A stretch of 26,902 bases of DNA, taken from Pseudophaeomoniella oleicola. Lineage: Eukaryota > Ascomycota > Eurotiomycetes > Phaeomoniellales > Phaeomoniellaceae. The DNA lies in assembly GCA_003868215.1 (NCBI GenBank), contig QWDQ01000099.1, positions 1 to 26,902 of the forward strand, in the 5' to 3' direction. The position numbers and the translations under genes are program-made. Position 1 is the stretch's first letter. Each line of letters opens with the position of its first letter. Positions 1-9,813 of the stretch are shown here, piece by piece. The notes under the pieces are model-generated. The model was given only the letters and a program-made list of their open reading frames with translations, had not been told where the DNA came from and searched no databases.

Positions 1-1689
1 CAAGCCGCGCAGACCGGACTCAATCCGGACCTTGTTGAAAGGCGCATACGTGATTGGTGCGGCTTATTCGTCTCTATCTGGAGTTCAAAGATTTACCTCA
101 TCCATCAGACGGCGAAAGAATTTTTGATTATGTATGACCCGACGTCGGCAAGTACTGGATGGAAGCACTGCCTACAGCCAATGGACACCGAGATCTTCAT
201 GTCGAAAGTGTGCCTTGTGTATCTACTACTCACCGACGTGGGAGACACCGGCAGTGACATGGAGAGCAACGCCAATGATTTCCTAGATTATGCCGCTGAG
301 CATTGGGCGACTCATGTCCGCGACGGTCGTGCAGATGAGCAAAAGCCTCTCCTAGCCATGATATCCAGTCTGTGCGATCCTGCGAGTGATAGATGGAGTG
401 CGTGGTTTAAACGCTGCTTACATTGGGATCGTTCACTATTCGATGAGAGAAATCTTTTGGCGTGGGTCATGGGAAAGCCTATACGTCCCTGTTTATCTCC
501 CAATATAAATCGAGTTCTTGTGGCGGCGATCAACGGACATGACGAATTTCTACGTCTCGTGGTCGAATCGGAAAAGCCTGAGCTTGACAGTGAATTTGGT
601 GATAAGACACCCTTAATGTGGGCGGTGTCTGCAAATCGCGAGAAAGCAGTCCACTTGTTAATTGAGAGTGGTGCCGATGTCAATGCTGGAACCTGCGATT
701 CTGCGCTTTCTATAGCTTCGAAGAACGGCCATAAAGATATTGTACGATACATCGTTGAGAACGGTGCCGACGTGAAAATTGGACGGCTCGGCGGTGACTC
801 GCCTCTTGTGAAAGCATCAGAAAATGGCCATGAAGATATCGTGCATTATCTCGTTGATAATGGCGCTGACGTTAACCTTAGAGGAGCACATGGTCTAACG
901 CCTCTTCTGGCAGCGTCGTTAAATGGTCATAGAAATATCGTTAACTATCTCCTTGACAATGGCGCTGAAGTGAACATAACAGATGAGGGGTTTTCGCCTC
1001 TTATATTAGCATTAAGAGACGGTGATGCTGCTTTCGCGGAAGTCCTATTCAGCGAGGTGGCAGAATATATAGTTGGCGCCCTTAGAGGAACATCTGGAAA
1101 TGGCGACGTGATACTGATTCAGCGCCGCCTTGAGAGGGGCACAACGGATCTAGAGGGTGCATTACAACATGCAGCATACTACGGTAATACAGAATCAGCC
1201 AAAATCCTACTCGAAAAAGGAGCAAAGGACCTAGATGGCGCTCTTCATACAGCATCTGGAGGAGGCAACATCAATATGATTCAATTCCTCCTCGAGAGGG
1301 GTGCAACAAATCTGGAGAGAGCATTAAGCGGTGCAGCAGTAAATGGCAAGACAGAATCAGCCAAAGTCCTACTCGAGAAAGGAGCAAAAGATCTAAACAC
1401 TGCATTACTATCAGCATCATTATCACGAAGTAATCCTGGAAATGTTGAACGTACAATCCGATATCTAATTGAGAAGGGAGCCAGCAATCTCGAGGAGGCA
1501 CTGCGAGGTGCCAGATATAGCGATAATACAAGAGTAATGGGAGTCCTACTCGAGAAAGGAGCAAAGGATCTAGACAGCCCATTGATGTTAACTTTGGAAG
1601 TGGGGGTTGGTTCGCGTGCTATTACATTTCTGATTGAGGAAGGGGCTGAAGATCCGGACCTCTCATCTTCAGACTATATGACGGACTGA
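1..1689 (+). CDS. NLR-like (NACHT-type) ankyrin repeat protein, 3' end only
   Basis: The frame is open from the first base of the window, so the true start lies upstream; 562 residues are visible. Residues about 13-44 read like the winged-helix segment that follows the NACHT ATPase in fungal NLRs (ERRIRDWCGLF ... LIHQTAKEFLI). A helical linker follows. Canonical 33-residue ankyrin repeats start near residue 178, with signatures such as NGHKDIVRYIVENGADV, NGHEDIVHYLVDNGADV and NGHRNIVNYLLDNGAEV. From about residue 368 the repeats shorten to 27-28 residues and alternate in two flavours (see the repeat entry). Fungal NLRs are thought to act in non-self recognition and programmed cell death, with the repeat domain as sensor. 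That role is inferred from the family. The NACHT domain and N-terminal effector are outside the window, so a plain ankyrin protein cannot be excluded. No intron is seen in this part. Confidence 0.8.
   Translation, partial: QAAQTGLNPDLVERRIRDWCGLFVSIWSSKIYLIHQTAKEFLIMYDPTSASTGWKHCLQPMDTEIFMSKVCLVYLLLTDVGDTGSDMESNANDFLDYAAEHWATHVRDGRADEQKPLLAMISSLCDPASDRWSAWFKRCLHWDRSLFDERNLLAWVMGKPIRPCLSPNINRVLVAAINGHDEFLRLVVESEKPELDSEFGDKTPLMWAVSANREKAVHLLIESGADVNAGTCDSALSIASKNGHKDIVRYIVENGADVKIGRLGGDSPLVKASENGHEDIVHYLVDNGADVNLRGAHGLTPLLAASLNGHRNIVNYLLDNGAEVNITDEGFSPLILALRDGDAAFAEVLFSEVAEYIVGALRGTSGNGDVILIQRRLERGTTDLEGALQHAAYYGNTESAKILLEKGAKDLDGALHTASGGGNINMIQFLLERGATNLERALSGAAVNGKTESAKVLLEKGAKDLNTALLSASLSRSNPGNVERTIRYLIEKGASNLEEALRGARYSDNTRVMGVLLEKGAKDLDSPLMLTLEVGVGSRAITFLIEEGAEDPDLSSSDYMTD
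1102..1689 (+). repeat. Tandem 27-residue ankyrin-like coding repeats, two alternating types
   Basis: Seven units of about 81-84 nt lie in frame. The B type (LERGTTDLE, LERGATNLE, IEKGASNLE) starts near 1102, 1264, 1438 and 1606. The A type (LLEKGAKDL) starts near 1183, 1345 and 1522. The first two A units are nearly identical in DNA around TESAK(I/V)LLEKGAKDL. Each unit keeps the two helices and the G-A loop of an ankyrin repeat but is about six residues shorter than the canonical 33, lacking the usual D-x-x-G-x-T-P-L-H turn. A four-residue insert (RSNP) lies before the third B unit. Confidence 0.8.
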
Positions 1690-3033
1690 TTGGTCTTGAT
1701 CACATGGCAATGAAAATCTCAAGGTAGCATTATTACCCTACTAACGCTTTGCACGACTACTTGTGAAGGGCCCCCCAACAACGGGTCTTTCAACAACATG
1801 TTTCTACGCCCCGTTCCAAGCAGACCAGGCCAAGTGTCTCAGGGAAACACGGATCAGCCGAAAACACATCAACAACTTCGACAAGGAGGACGTCCAGAGC
1901 CCGACGACATCGTCACCAAGTTTCCGTTGCTCTACAGTGAGTTGGTATGGCAATGCAGAGACATTCATACCCGGTGCTTCACTGGAGAGCTTAGGTCGAT
2001 ATACGATCCGGAGATACTGGGACTATTTGTCCTCCACTGGCACCAAGTACGCAACTCTGGTTCGGAGAGAACCAAAAATGCACCGAGCATAGCCGTCTCT
2101 CCAGCCGGTCGAGGTCTCAATGCCCTGATAGTCCCTGGTCATTTTCGTAGAGGAGTGTCTGCCACCAGTATGGGCCTTTTGAAGGGTTGGTGCCACTTCT
2201 TCGGGTAGTACGGAGAAAGAAAGGAAGTTATCCCTCGTGGATGCGGAGCGAACCCTTTGACTTTGCCCGGTTCCACGGGATTGATACAGGGAAACATGCT
2301 GGAGCAGTCTGGGCATATTGTGTTTAGTTGAATGAGTTAGTGGTGAATGCCATGAGTAAATTGATTGATGTTAGAGGATGGTCGAGGAGCATACCTACCT
2401 AGGGTCGGAGGTAATCTATTACAGTATTAGACTTTCGGGCGGAATCTCACCCTACTGGATCGCATATGCTTCGATGGTGATCATTTCTTGCCCATGGTGC
2501 ATTTCTTCCATTCCCCCTTCTCCCACACTACGTAGTATGACATAATATTCGCAAAGTCAACCTCAAACCTAAGAGCTGTAATTGTTAAAGAAGACAAAAT
2601 CCTTGACCGACCGACGCCGATCAGGACCCCGTTGCTTCTCCCGCATGCGGCAGATATGCGTACGGGAGCGTGGTTCCGAGACTCCGACTTGCCTGTCAGA
2701 AGAAGGAGAACAGGGCCCTATAGTTCCCTATAGTTCCTAAAGGACACATCCTCTATCCATTATGCCGTTCTAGCGAAATGCCATATCGCTCGGCCAGTCC
2801 AATGATTGCCATGATGACATGGAGAGTCTCGATCCTCTTCTTTTGTTCTATCCTCTCCTATCTCTGTGCATCTCACTTCTCACGTTGTCTTGCCGTACGA
2901 TATCCCTAGTTCCACACGTCTTATAATACACTGATATTACATTATGTGGCGGTGAGACGCTGAGCTGGACTCAAGGGCAAGTCCATAACCGATCAACTTC
3001 GTGCGCATAGTTGGGGGATCGTATGCCTCCAGC
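1690..3033. other. Intergenic region between the NLR-like gene and the GPCR
   Basis: About 1.3 kb with no coding sequence I can support. Two overlapping open frames (about 1763-2092 and 1798-2208) and one on the reverse strand match no family I know and show no coherent splice structure. A short tandem word (tatagttcc, twice) sits at about 2719-2737. The last few hundred bases should hold the GPCR promoter. Confidence 0.6.
2922..2928 (+). promoter_or_regulatory. Possible TATA-like element of the GPCR gene
   Basis: A TATAATA word lies about 105 bases before the chosen GPCR start codon, a plausible distance for a fungal core promoter. The evidence is position and sequence only. Confidence 0.25.
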
Positions 3034-4738
3034 ATGTCGAACAACACGCATCCCATGTCCTCCCCCACACGCATGCCGCCAACATTGTCCGGGGAACATG
3101 GGCTGAATGGGAGTGTTCCCACTGCCAACTACTCCGATGCACACAAAGTAGCCACCACCATCACTCCTCTTGAGAACCTCAATTACGAAGTCCTTCTCGG
3201 TGTTCAAACTGCCGTCGCATCCTTGAGCATCCTCCTATGCCTTTTAGACTCATACTGGCTGCTGCGGATTAAGCGGTGCTTCCGTCAAGAGTGAGCAACG
3301 CAGTTGCTGCTAATCGTTCGTTGCCAAGCTAACTCGGGTCGAAGTCTCATTCTATGCCTCATCATTACAGATATCGGGAAGTCACTGGCTTACCTGATCT
3401 TTCCGATCGTCGTTTGGAGCGGTGTTGTCGTTACAAGTTCCAGCAGATTTTGTCAATTTAGTGGATGGCTCATGGCATTCACAGTCGAAGCGACAGGTAC
3501 GTTCGTCTTTCGTAGGAAACTGGTCATCTATACTAATGTCCTTTCTAGATTTTTTGATAGTTGTCATTACCCTCCACACCGTCCTCTATGTCTTCTATCC
3601 ACATAAAGCGGGACAAGGAGGTGTTTATAAATATAGACGGGTAATCTACGTCCTTTGGATAGTATTTCCGACCATCATGGCCTCTCTCGCATTCGTCAAC
3701 CCGGCTCTGCCGTATGTCATTATAGGGACATGGTGTTACCCTCCGGCAAGGCCACTCTGGTATCGATTGGCGCTTTCATGGGGATTTCGATACGCTATCA
3801 TGATCACCATCTTGACTTCATGTGCTTGCATCTACATCTATGTGCACAAGAAATTCAACGGATTCGGAAGCATTGATGCAGCAATGTCTCGGAATCAGTT
3901 GAGCCAAGCGACATCAGACAACACTCCGCGTGGCTCCCTCACGTCTACTTTATACACTACGGACGATCTACCAGACAGTGACCTCGATATGATGATAGAG
4001 AATCTCGAAATAGGCCGTAGGAATTCTATCACCATAGATCCAGCTGCCGACCCAGAAGCAGGAAAGAAAATGAGCTCTCTTACTTCAACAGGTCATAAAC
4101 ACAACCTCGGGCCGGATGCCGCCATGTCTACACCCATTGCAGAACTACCTAGGTCGACACAACAGAACAGCCCATTTTATCCCGACAGTGTATTACCCTT
4201 ATCTTCCGATCATCTGCAGCCCATCAGACCATGGTACCGTCGAGCGACGTCGTCTTTCCAAAACACAATTGGCACCAGCTCTACCTCCCAACAGGGCCTA
4301 TGCAATCCTCCATCGCGGAGACCCACACTCAGCAATATCGACATGAAAAGGATAGCTATTAAGCGGCAGCTCAGATACATGTTTATTTATCCAATATTCT
4401 ACATAATCATGTGGGCATTTCCACTTGCTACCAGTATGACGGAATACAACGACTACTTAGCTACTCATCTGCCTTACTGGTGTCTGCTTCTTGCTACAAT
4501 CTCTCTCTCCGGACAGTCTGGTGTTGATGCATTTATTATGGGGTGGAGAGAGCGCCCGTGGAAGAGGAGACGCAAGCCTTTTCCAGTTTGGACGAGATCA
4601 TTTTGGAAGAAGATCTCAGGCTGGAAGCCCCCAATGTTGCGGGATAAGGAAACATCACCAAGACCAGTTATAGATTCCAGGCCAACAGAACAAAGCTCAC
4701 GAACTGTATATTGGTGGGAAAAAGAAGAAGAAATATAG
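3034..4738 (+). CDS. Git3-class G protein-coupled receptor (glucose/nutrient sensing type)
   Basis: Join 3034-3290, 3345-3496, 3549-4738; 532 residues. Intron 1 (54 nt) has a GCTAAC branch site; intron 2 (52 nt) has TACTAAT. Splicing joins TM1 to TM2 and TM3 in one frame. The N-terminus is outside the cell and has three N-glycosylation sequons (N3, N25, N32). TM1-TM5 lie at about 54-78, 87-112, 128-152, 167-187 and 213-235. C122 and C199 fit the TM3-loop 2 disulfide. A long polar third cytoplasmic loop (about 236-400) precedes a Git3 C-terminal-type block: RQLRYMFIYPIFYIIMWAF (TM6), then TM7 and a GWRERPW motif. In yeasts this class signals through a Gpa2-type G alpha to cAMP/PKA; the ligand here is unknown. 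An out-of-frame ATG at 3023 opens a 27-codon uORF overlapping the start, so the start is likely but not certain. Confidence 0.85.
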
Positions 4739-5168
4739 GTACATATTTGGTTCATAATGGCCTTCTCAAATTTTGTACATATAGCTTCTTTCCCTATGAA
4801 TTGTGTGAAAATGTACAGGGCTTTCTTGACAATTGCAGATCTGGGGAATAGCTTTAATCCAGAAACCATCTTTCTGGTGATTCCAAAAGTGCCTGCCTTC
4901 AGGATTAAGAGGCGTTAGATCTATGGTGAGGTGCTGTTCGTAATATGAGTTGAGCTGTGATATGATTGGATTTGGTTCTGTTGCGGCGTCAGCGGGGCTT
5001 TGTACTGTAAGATTGTCCCGTCGACGAAGGTATAGATCTGGCAACTTTACAACAACGCATAGTTACAAAAGGACTGGTAACGATATTCATCGGACCAAGC
5101 CCAATAGCATGTACTCATAGTCCGGATTGCGAGCCTGCAGCTCACGACATCCTACGGGCCTGGTCAAC
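4739..5168. other. Intergenic region between the GPCR and hrd3
   Basis: 430 bases holding the GPCR 3' flank and the hrd3 promoter. Reverse-strand open frames run through it but are continuations of shadows of the GPCR exon. I see no distinct element. Confidence 0.6.
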
Positions 5169-7887
5169 ATGAGGCGACAGTTATGGCCGCTGGCGTTTCT
5201 GTTCCTGTGTAAGTGGACATGCGACATCTTCAACGTTTCTGGCATTAATTCTGTACCAGGGTCTTTGTTCTTCCACATTAGGCCTGCGCTTTCGCAAGTA
5301 GGGTTGGGTGACATCGATGACGCCGATCTGGTTGGAGCTCAGAGAAGTACAGAGTATGGAGGAGACTCGTCCACCGAGGATGCACACGATGAACCTGTTA
5401 GAGGTGAGAATGCGACGTGGAGACAACTTGGAAGGCCTTGGGCGTCCTCACTGACTCGTTGCAGGTATATCTGATGCCGTTCATGAGGCTCTCGAAATCC
5501 TCAAGCCTCTCGAAGGAACTGGCGCTGGGTACATCAGGAGAACGAAGCCAGCCACCGTTGTTGACAATATCTTGTACTATGGAAAGATTATATTTCGATT
5601 CCTCTTCATGAACGGTCCGACAGAGGGCAAGGCGCCGGCGTCAAAGCTCAATCCTCAGTTGGCAAAAGCTGTTTCCCTGTTGGCAAATGCGGCGGTAGAG
5701 CACGATCCCGATGCTCTCTTCCTTCTCGGCGAAATGCACCTGTACGGCAATTACACGCATCCACGCAACTACAATACAGCGTTTGACTACTATGACACTC
5801 TTGCGACCTTGACTGGAAATGATACAGCCCAGAACATTGCCGGATTCATGTACGCCACAGGCCTGGGAGGTGTGGAGAGGGATCAAGCAAAAGCCTTGTT
5901 GTACCATACCTTTGCTGCGGATCAGGGGAATACTAAATCAGAGATGACCGTTGCTTTCCGCCATCATTCGGGAATAGGGACGACCCGTGACTGCGACAAA
6001 GCTGCACACTACTACAAAAGGGTAGCTGACAAAGCGATAGCTTATTGGAAGGCTGGCCCACCCGGCGGTAGAAGCATGTTGAAGGAGTCTTATCGATGGG
6101 CCGATGACAACGGCGGTCTGTATGGCGAAGGTGCTAGTGTCTCAAGCGCAGGCATCAATGCTAATCGAGATCATACGACTATGGAGGACATCATGGAATA
6201 CCTCGATATGGAGTCTCGTGAAGGCGATCTTAAGGCTACGTTCAGTCTCGGGAGGCTACATTACGAGGGCTCGAGGACGATGAGACGCAACTTTCGAAGA
6301 GCACACAGGCACTTCTTGAAAGTCGCCCGTGCCTATTGGACGAAGGATGGGAGTGTGAATTCCAATGCACCAAAAGGCATCGAGAAAATCGCAGGCAAAG
6401 CCGCGGCGCACCTAGGTCGGATGTTTCTTCGTGGGGAGACAATAGAGCAGAACTTCCAAAAAGCCCACACTTGGTTCAAGCGAGGCATACAGAACGGAGA
6501 TGCTATGAGCCAGTACCACCTGGGCTTGATGTATCTGGAAGGGCTAGGTGTGCCTAAAGACGGTGTCAGGGCAGCTTCATTTTTCAAGGCTGCCGCCGAC
6601 CAGGATTGGGCTGCAGCTCAATCAGCGCTTGCTACCTTATTCTTAGACCAAGGAGAGGTCGAAACAGCAGTCCGATATCTTGAACTTGCTGCTCGACATG
6701 GTTACATGGAGGCCTTCTATTACCTTGCAGAACTCGCCGAGAAGGGCATTGGTAGGGATAGACACTGTGGTGTAGCTACTGCCTATTACAAAATCGTCGC
6801 CGAGAAAGCCGAAGAATTGCACTCGTCGTTTCCAGAAGCTAACGTGGCTTTCGAGGCGGGCGACACCGAGACAGCCTTGATCCTCTCCATGATGGCGGCA
6901 GAACAGGGCTATGAGACGGCGCAGGTCAATGTTGCTTATCTTTTGGACTCGCAAAAGTCTGCTCTGGATTTATGGGCTGCACTAAGTCCCTTTGTCAAGA
7001 AGCGAAGCTCTCCGTCCGCTTTGACTCGAATCAAGCCTTTGGCTCTCATATATTTTACACGTTCCGCAAAACAATCTAACATTGATTCCCTTCTGAAGGC
7101 TGGTGACTACTATCTCACGGGTACGGGAGTTCCAGATTCTAAAGCCGATCTAGAAGCTGCGAGCACATGCTATCATACAGCGGCAGAGGGACATCATTCG
7201 GCCCAGGCTTACTGGAATTTGGGATGGATGCACGAGAACGGCATTTCAGTCTCTCAAGACTTCCACATGGCAAAGCGCTTCTACGACCTAGCACTTGAGA
7301 CCAACTCGGAAGCCTATCTTCCCGTCAAACTGGCTTTAGGGAGACTGAGACTACGGAGCTGGTGGAATCGAGTCACGGGCGGGGCCATCAAGTCCATCCA
7401 ACCAGACAGCGAGGAAGACGAACCGAGGCGACGACGTACACTTTCCGAATGGATCAAAAACTTTTGGGAAAATGCCGAGTACGAAGCTGCAGCCCAACAT
7501 GCGGCCATGATGGATGGAGATGACTTCGACATGGATGTGGGGGCAGCTACGGGTACTCATGAGCCCATGCCTGGCGGTGATGATCACTACTATGATGACT
7601 TCGACGACGGTATCTTCGAGAGTCTGATCATCATCGGTCTAGCCGGTCTGCTCGCAGTCCTCGTGATGTGGAGACAGCAACGACAGCTGCAGGGACAACG
7701 GCGACTGCGCGAACAGCAGCAACAACGAGTTTTGGAACAGGTAGCTCCGATTAATCCAGAAGGGCAGCAGGCAGATGAAGGAGCAGGAGTGGCAGACCGA
7801 GACGCGAGAGCCGGCGATCGTGGCTTCTTTCCTGAACCCGGACAGGCCGAGTTTGGACAGTGGCTCGCTGGAGGTGCCGGGCATTGA
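5169..7887 (+). CDS. hrd3: Hrd3/SEL1L, ERAD ubiquitin-ligase adaptor
   Basis: Hrd3 is the lumenal partner of the Hrd1 ubiquitin ligase; it receives misfolded ER proteins and stabilises Hrd1. The start at 5169 gives a hydrophobic signal sequence (MRRQLWPLAFLFL). A clear 61-nt intron lies at 5404-5464 (CTGAC branch site) and restores frame into DAVHEALEILKPLEG. Up to 885 residues follow if no further intron is removed. The lumenal part is an array of SEL1-type helical repeats, for example ALFLLGEMHLYG, IAGFMYATGLGG, YHLGLMYLEGLG and YWNLGWMHENGIS. One membrane helix (LIIIGLAGLLAVLVMW) lies near the C-terminus, followed by a short Q/R-rich cytosolic tail, the expected Hrd3 topology. A second in-frame intron near 5207-5298 is possible, which leaves 30 or fewer residues after the signal sequence uncertain. 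The protein family is not in doubt. Confidence 0.9.
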
Positions 7888-7971
7888 TACTACAGATAAC
7901 GTTCGATAGCCATCTCCTGTCATGCTATAATGATACCATTCTCAGTGCCTACTCAGTTGATCCTGTCTGCG

Positions 7972-7985
7972 GTGACGTCGATGTC
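7972..7985. promoter_or_regulatory. CRE-like near-palindrome (bZIP-type site)
   Basis: TGACGTCGATGTCA is a near-palindrome with a 7/8 match to the CRE core TGACGTCA. It lies about 85 bases after the hrd3 stop and 1.8 kb before kch1, so any target gene is unclear. A second TGACGTCG lies at 24749. Confidence 0.2.
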
Positions 7986-8820
7986 AGCCTTGTTAGGTGA
8001 TAGTCCACGGCATGATCATTGGCCGGCAGCGGTGATCGCATATACTGTAACGCCAAGGACTCCAGGCACCGTTTCATATGGCCATCTCCGGCCCTCCTAA
8101 CTTACCATTGACTGGACTATATGCTTCATTCGTCCAAAAGAGTTCCATTCTTCTATTCCCTTTTGCAGTAACATTATGTGACCTCAATGGTATAGAGAGT
8201 AATAGGTTGACATTTCCCCTATATAGTGACAGAACTGCAAGATGTGCATGTGCATATGTCGGCGTCAAGGTATTGGTCTTTTTACTCACTTGATCATGAA
8301 TAGACGAGCGTCTACTTGCAGGGCCAGCCAGCCCGATGATGTTAATTAATACCTTACTGCAGCAAGTCACAAAGGAATCACTTCTGATGCTTTAAGAAAA
8401 AATGGTTCGGATCATTATGAATCCGCCGCATATGCGATCGTTAGACACCCACCGAGAGAGGAAGATACGAAAATATACGAAAATACGATAATAATTAATT
8501 ACCTTACTGTTTGAGCCAAGTCAATCCCGACAGTGCAGGTATTAACTTACAGAAAAAGGCTGATCAATTGGATTTAATTGAAGAACGCGGTGGACATCAA
8601 CTTGTGATTGACCGAGGCTTATCATTGGATGGGTACCTGAATCTAACTGTATCGGGGGGAGAGGGTGTCATGTTAGTTGGAATATAAATAAGCGCGCGAT
8701 TTTAGTTATGCGCCAGGGGTAAACACAAAGTTAAGGTAGGTAAGATAAGGAGGAAGGAAGGGGAATTGAATGGATAGCAAGAGAGAGCGAGAGGCAATTG
8801 ATGGTAAAGGAAGCGCCTGT

Positions 8821-8877
8821 GTAGGTAGGTAGGTAGGTAGGTAGGTAGGTAGGTAGGTAGGTAGGTAGGTAGGTAGG
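8821..8877 (+). repeat. (GTAG)14 tetranucleotide microsatellite
   Basis: Fourteen perfect GTAG units followed by a degenerate tail, about 940 bases before the kch1 start codon. Confidence 0.95.
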
Positions 8878-9434
8878 AGGTAAAAGGTTTACCTGCAGTT
8901 GATGCCTGTACTTTGACTATCTACTGGTAACTTACAGTACTTTCCGGGGTTTGTCTTACCTGAGGTATCGGTACCAATCTTGCAGTGTTTACTGGATAGT
9001 ATATAGTAGGTACCTATGCTGCTAGCTTCGTGACCAAAGAAATCACCGGTACCACCCCCTGCCCTGCCCGTGTTACAACTTACTGTACTCCATACTCCTC
9101 TACTAAGGTACACGCGCAGATCTCCCTTCACACCCAAAACCCGGGGGCCCATTGCTTCGTCGTTTCATCTCAATTCCCACTTCTTGTCCAAGCCCTTCCA
9201 AGCCTTTTACAACTTCTGGCCTACCTCGCACGTTCCTTATCGTCGCTGTCGTCAGTTCGAATCGTCATCTCAAGTCCTCCATTCTCTTGTCGTAGTGTTC
9301 AATTGCTTCTGTTTGCGTCAATCATCTGGACAGAATCTATCCAGGTTCGCTCATTCACCTACTCCTGTCTCCATTCCCCAGCCTTCGAGAGCCATTCGAG
9401 TCGGCCTCACCACTCCCTTCGCCTCACAATTCCA

Positions 9435-9515
9435 ATGAAATTCTGCTGGCTGGCAACGATAACGACACCGGCTCGCTGAATGTACAAATATAACCCTAGA
9501 GCCGCGTCAGAGTGA
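9435..9515 (+). promoter_or_regulatory. Two abutting small upstream ORFs in the probable kch1 leader
   Basis: ATG at 9435 opens a 14-codon ORF ending in TGA at 9477-9479. The next base starts another ATG (9480) opening an 11-codon ORF that ends at 9515. Two more short ORFs start near 9602 and 9615. They matter only if the transcript starts upstream of 9435, which the pyrimidine-rich block at 9130-9440 makes plausible. Confidence 0.3.
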
Positions 9516-9813
9516 TAGCCTCGTATCGACAAAGCATTGGTTTGCATTTCAGAGCAGGAAAGCACGACAAGTTGTCTAGACTCTCATTTAGGAATCGAAG
9601 AATGACCCACCTTTGATGGGTTGCACATTCTCTGCGCCTTGGTAACAACACACATCTTTGGCCATTAGTCGCCTCCTTGACGTTCATTAAGCCATTTCGT
9701 CGGCTGGTCCGATCGAATATTTGACCGTTGGAAGTTGCGCACCAGGCGTCGCAACTGTTTTCCCACCAATATCTATATCACAGAAGCGCCCACAGGGCAT
9801 CACTGCCTCAGAC

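Larger units (their letters stand above)
7888..9813. other. Long intergenic region upstream of kch1
   Basis: About 1.9 kb without a supportable main ORF. It holds a CRE-like site, two 17-18 base AT-rich direct words (about 8342 and 8492), a TATAAATA word at 8683-8690, a (GTAG)14 tract, and from about 9130 to 9440 a pyrimidine-rich stretch typical of a fungal core promoter or 5' leader. Small upstream ORFs follow at 9435-9515. A 5' leader intron cannot be excluded. Confidence 0.6.

Noticed and set aside
1763-2316. Overlapping open frames on both strands after the NLR-like gene
   Set aside because: No recognisable protein family, no consistent splice pattern, and three frames are open at once, which is typical of chance in non-coding DNA.
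8342-8510. Two AT-rich direct words (TAATTAAT...CCTTACTG) that might be a target-site duplication around a small insertion
   Set aside because: I find no terminal inverted repeats or element-like content between them, and they differ by an indel.
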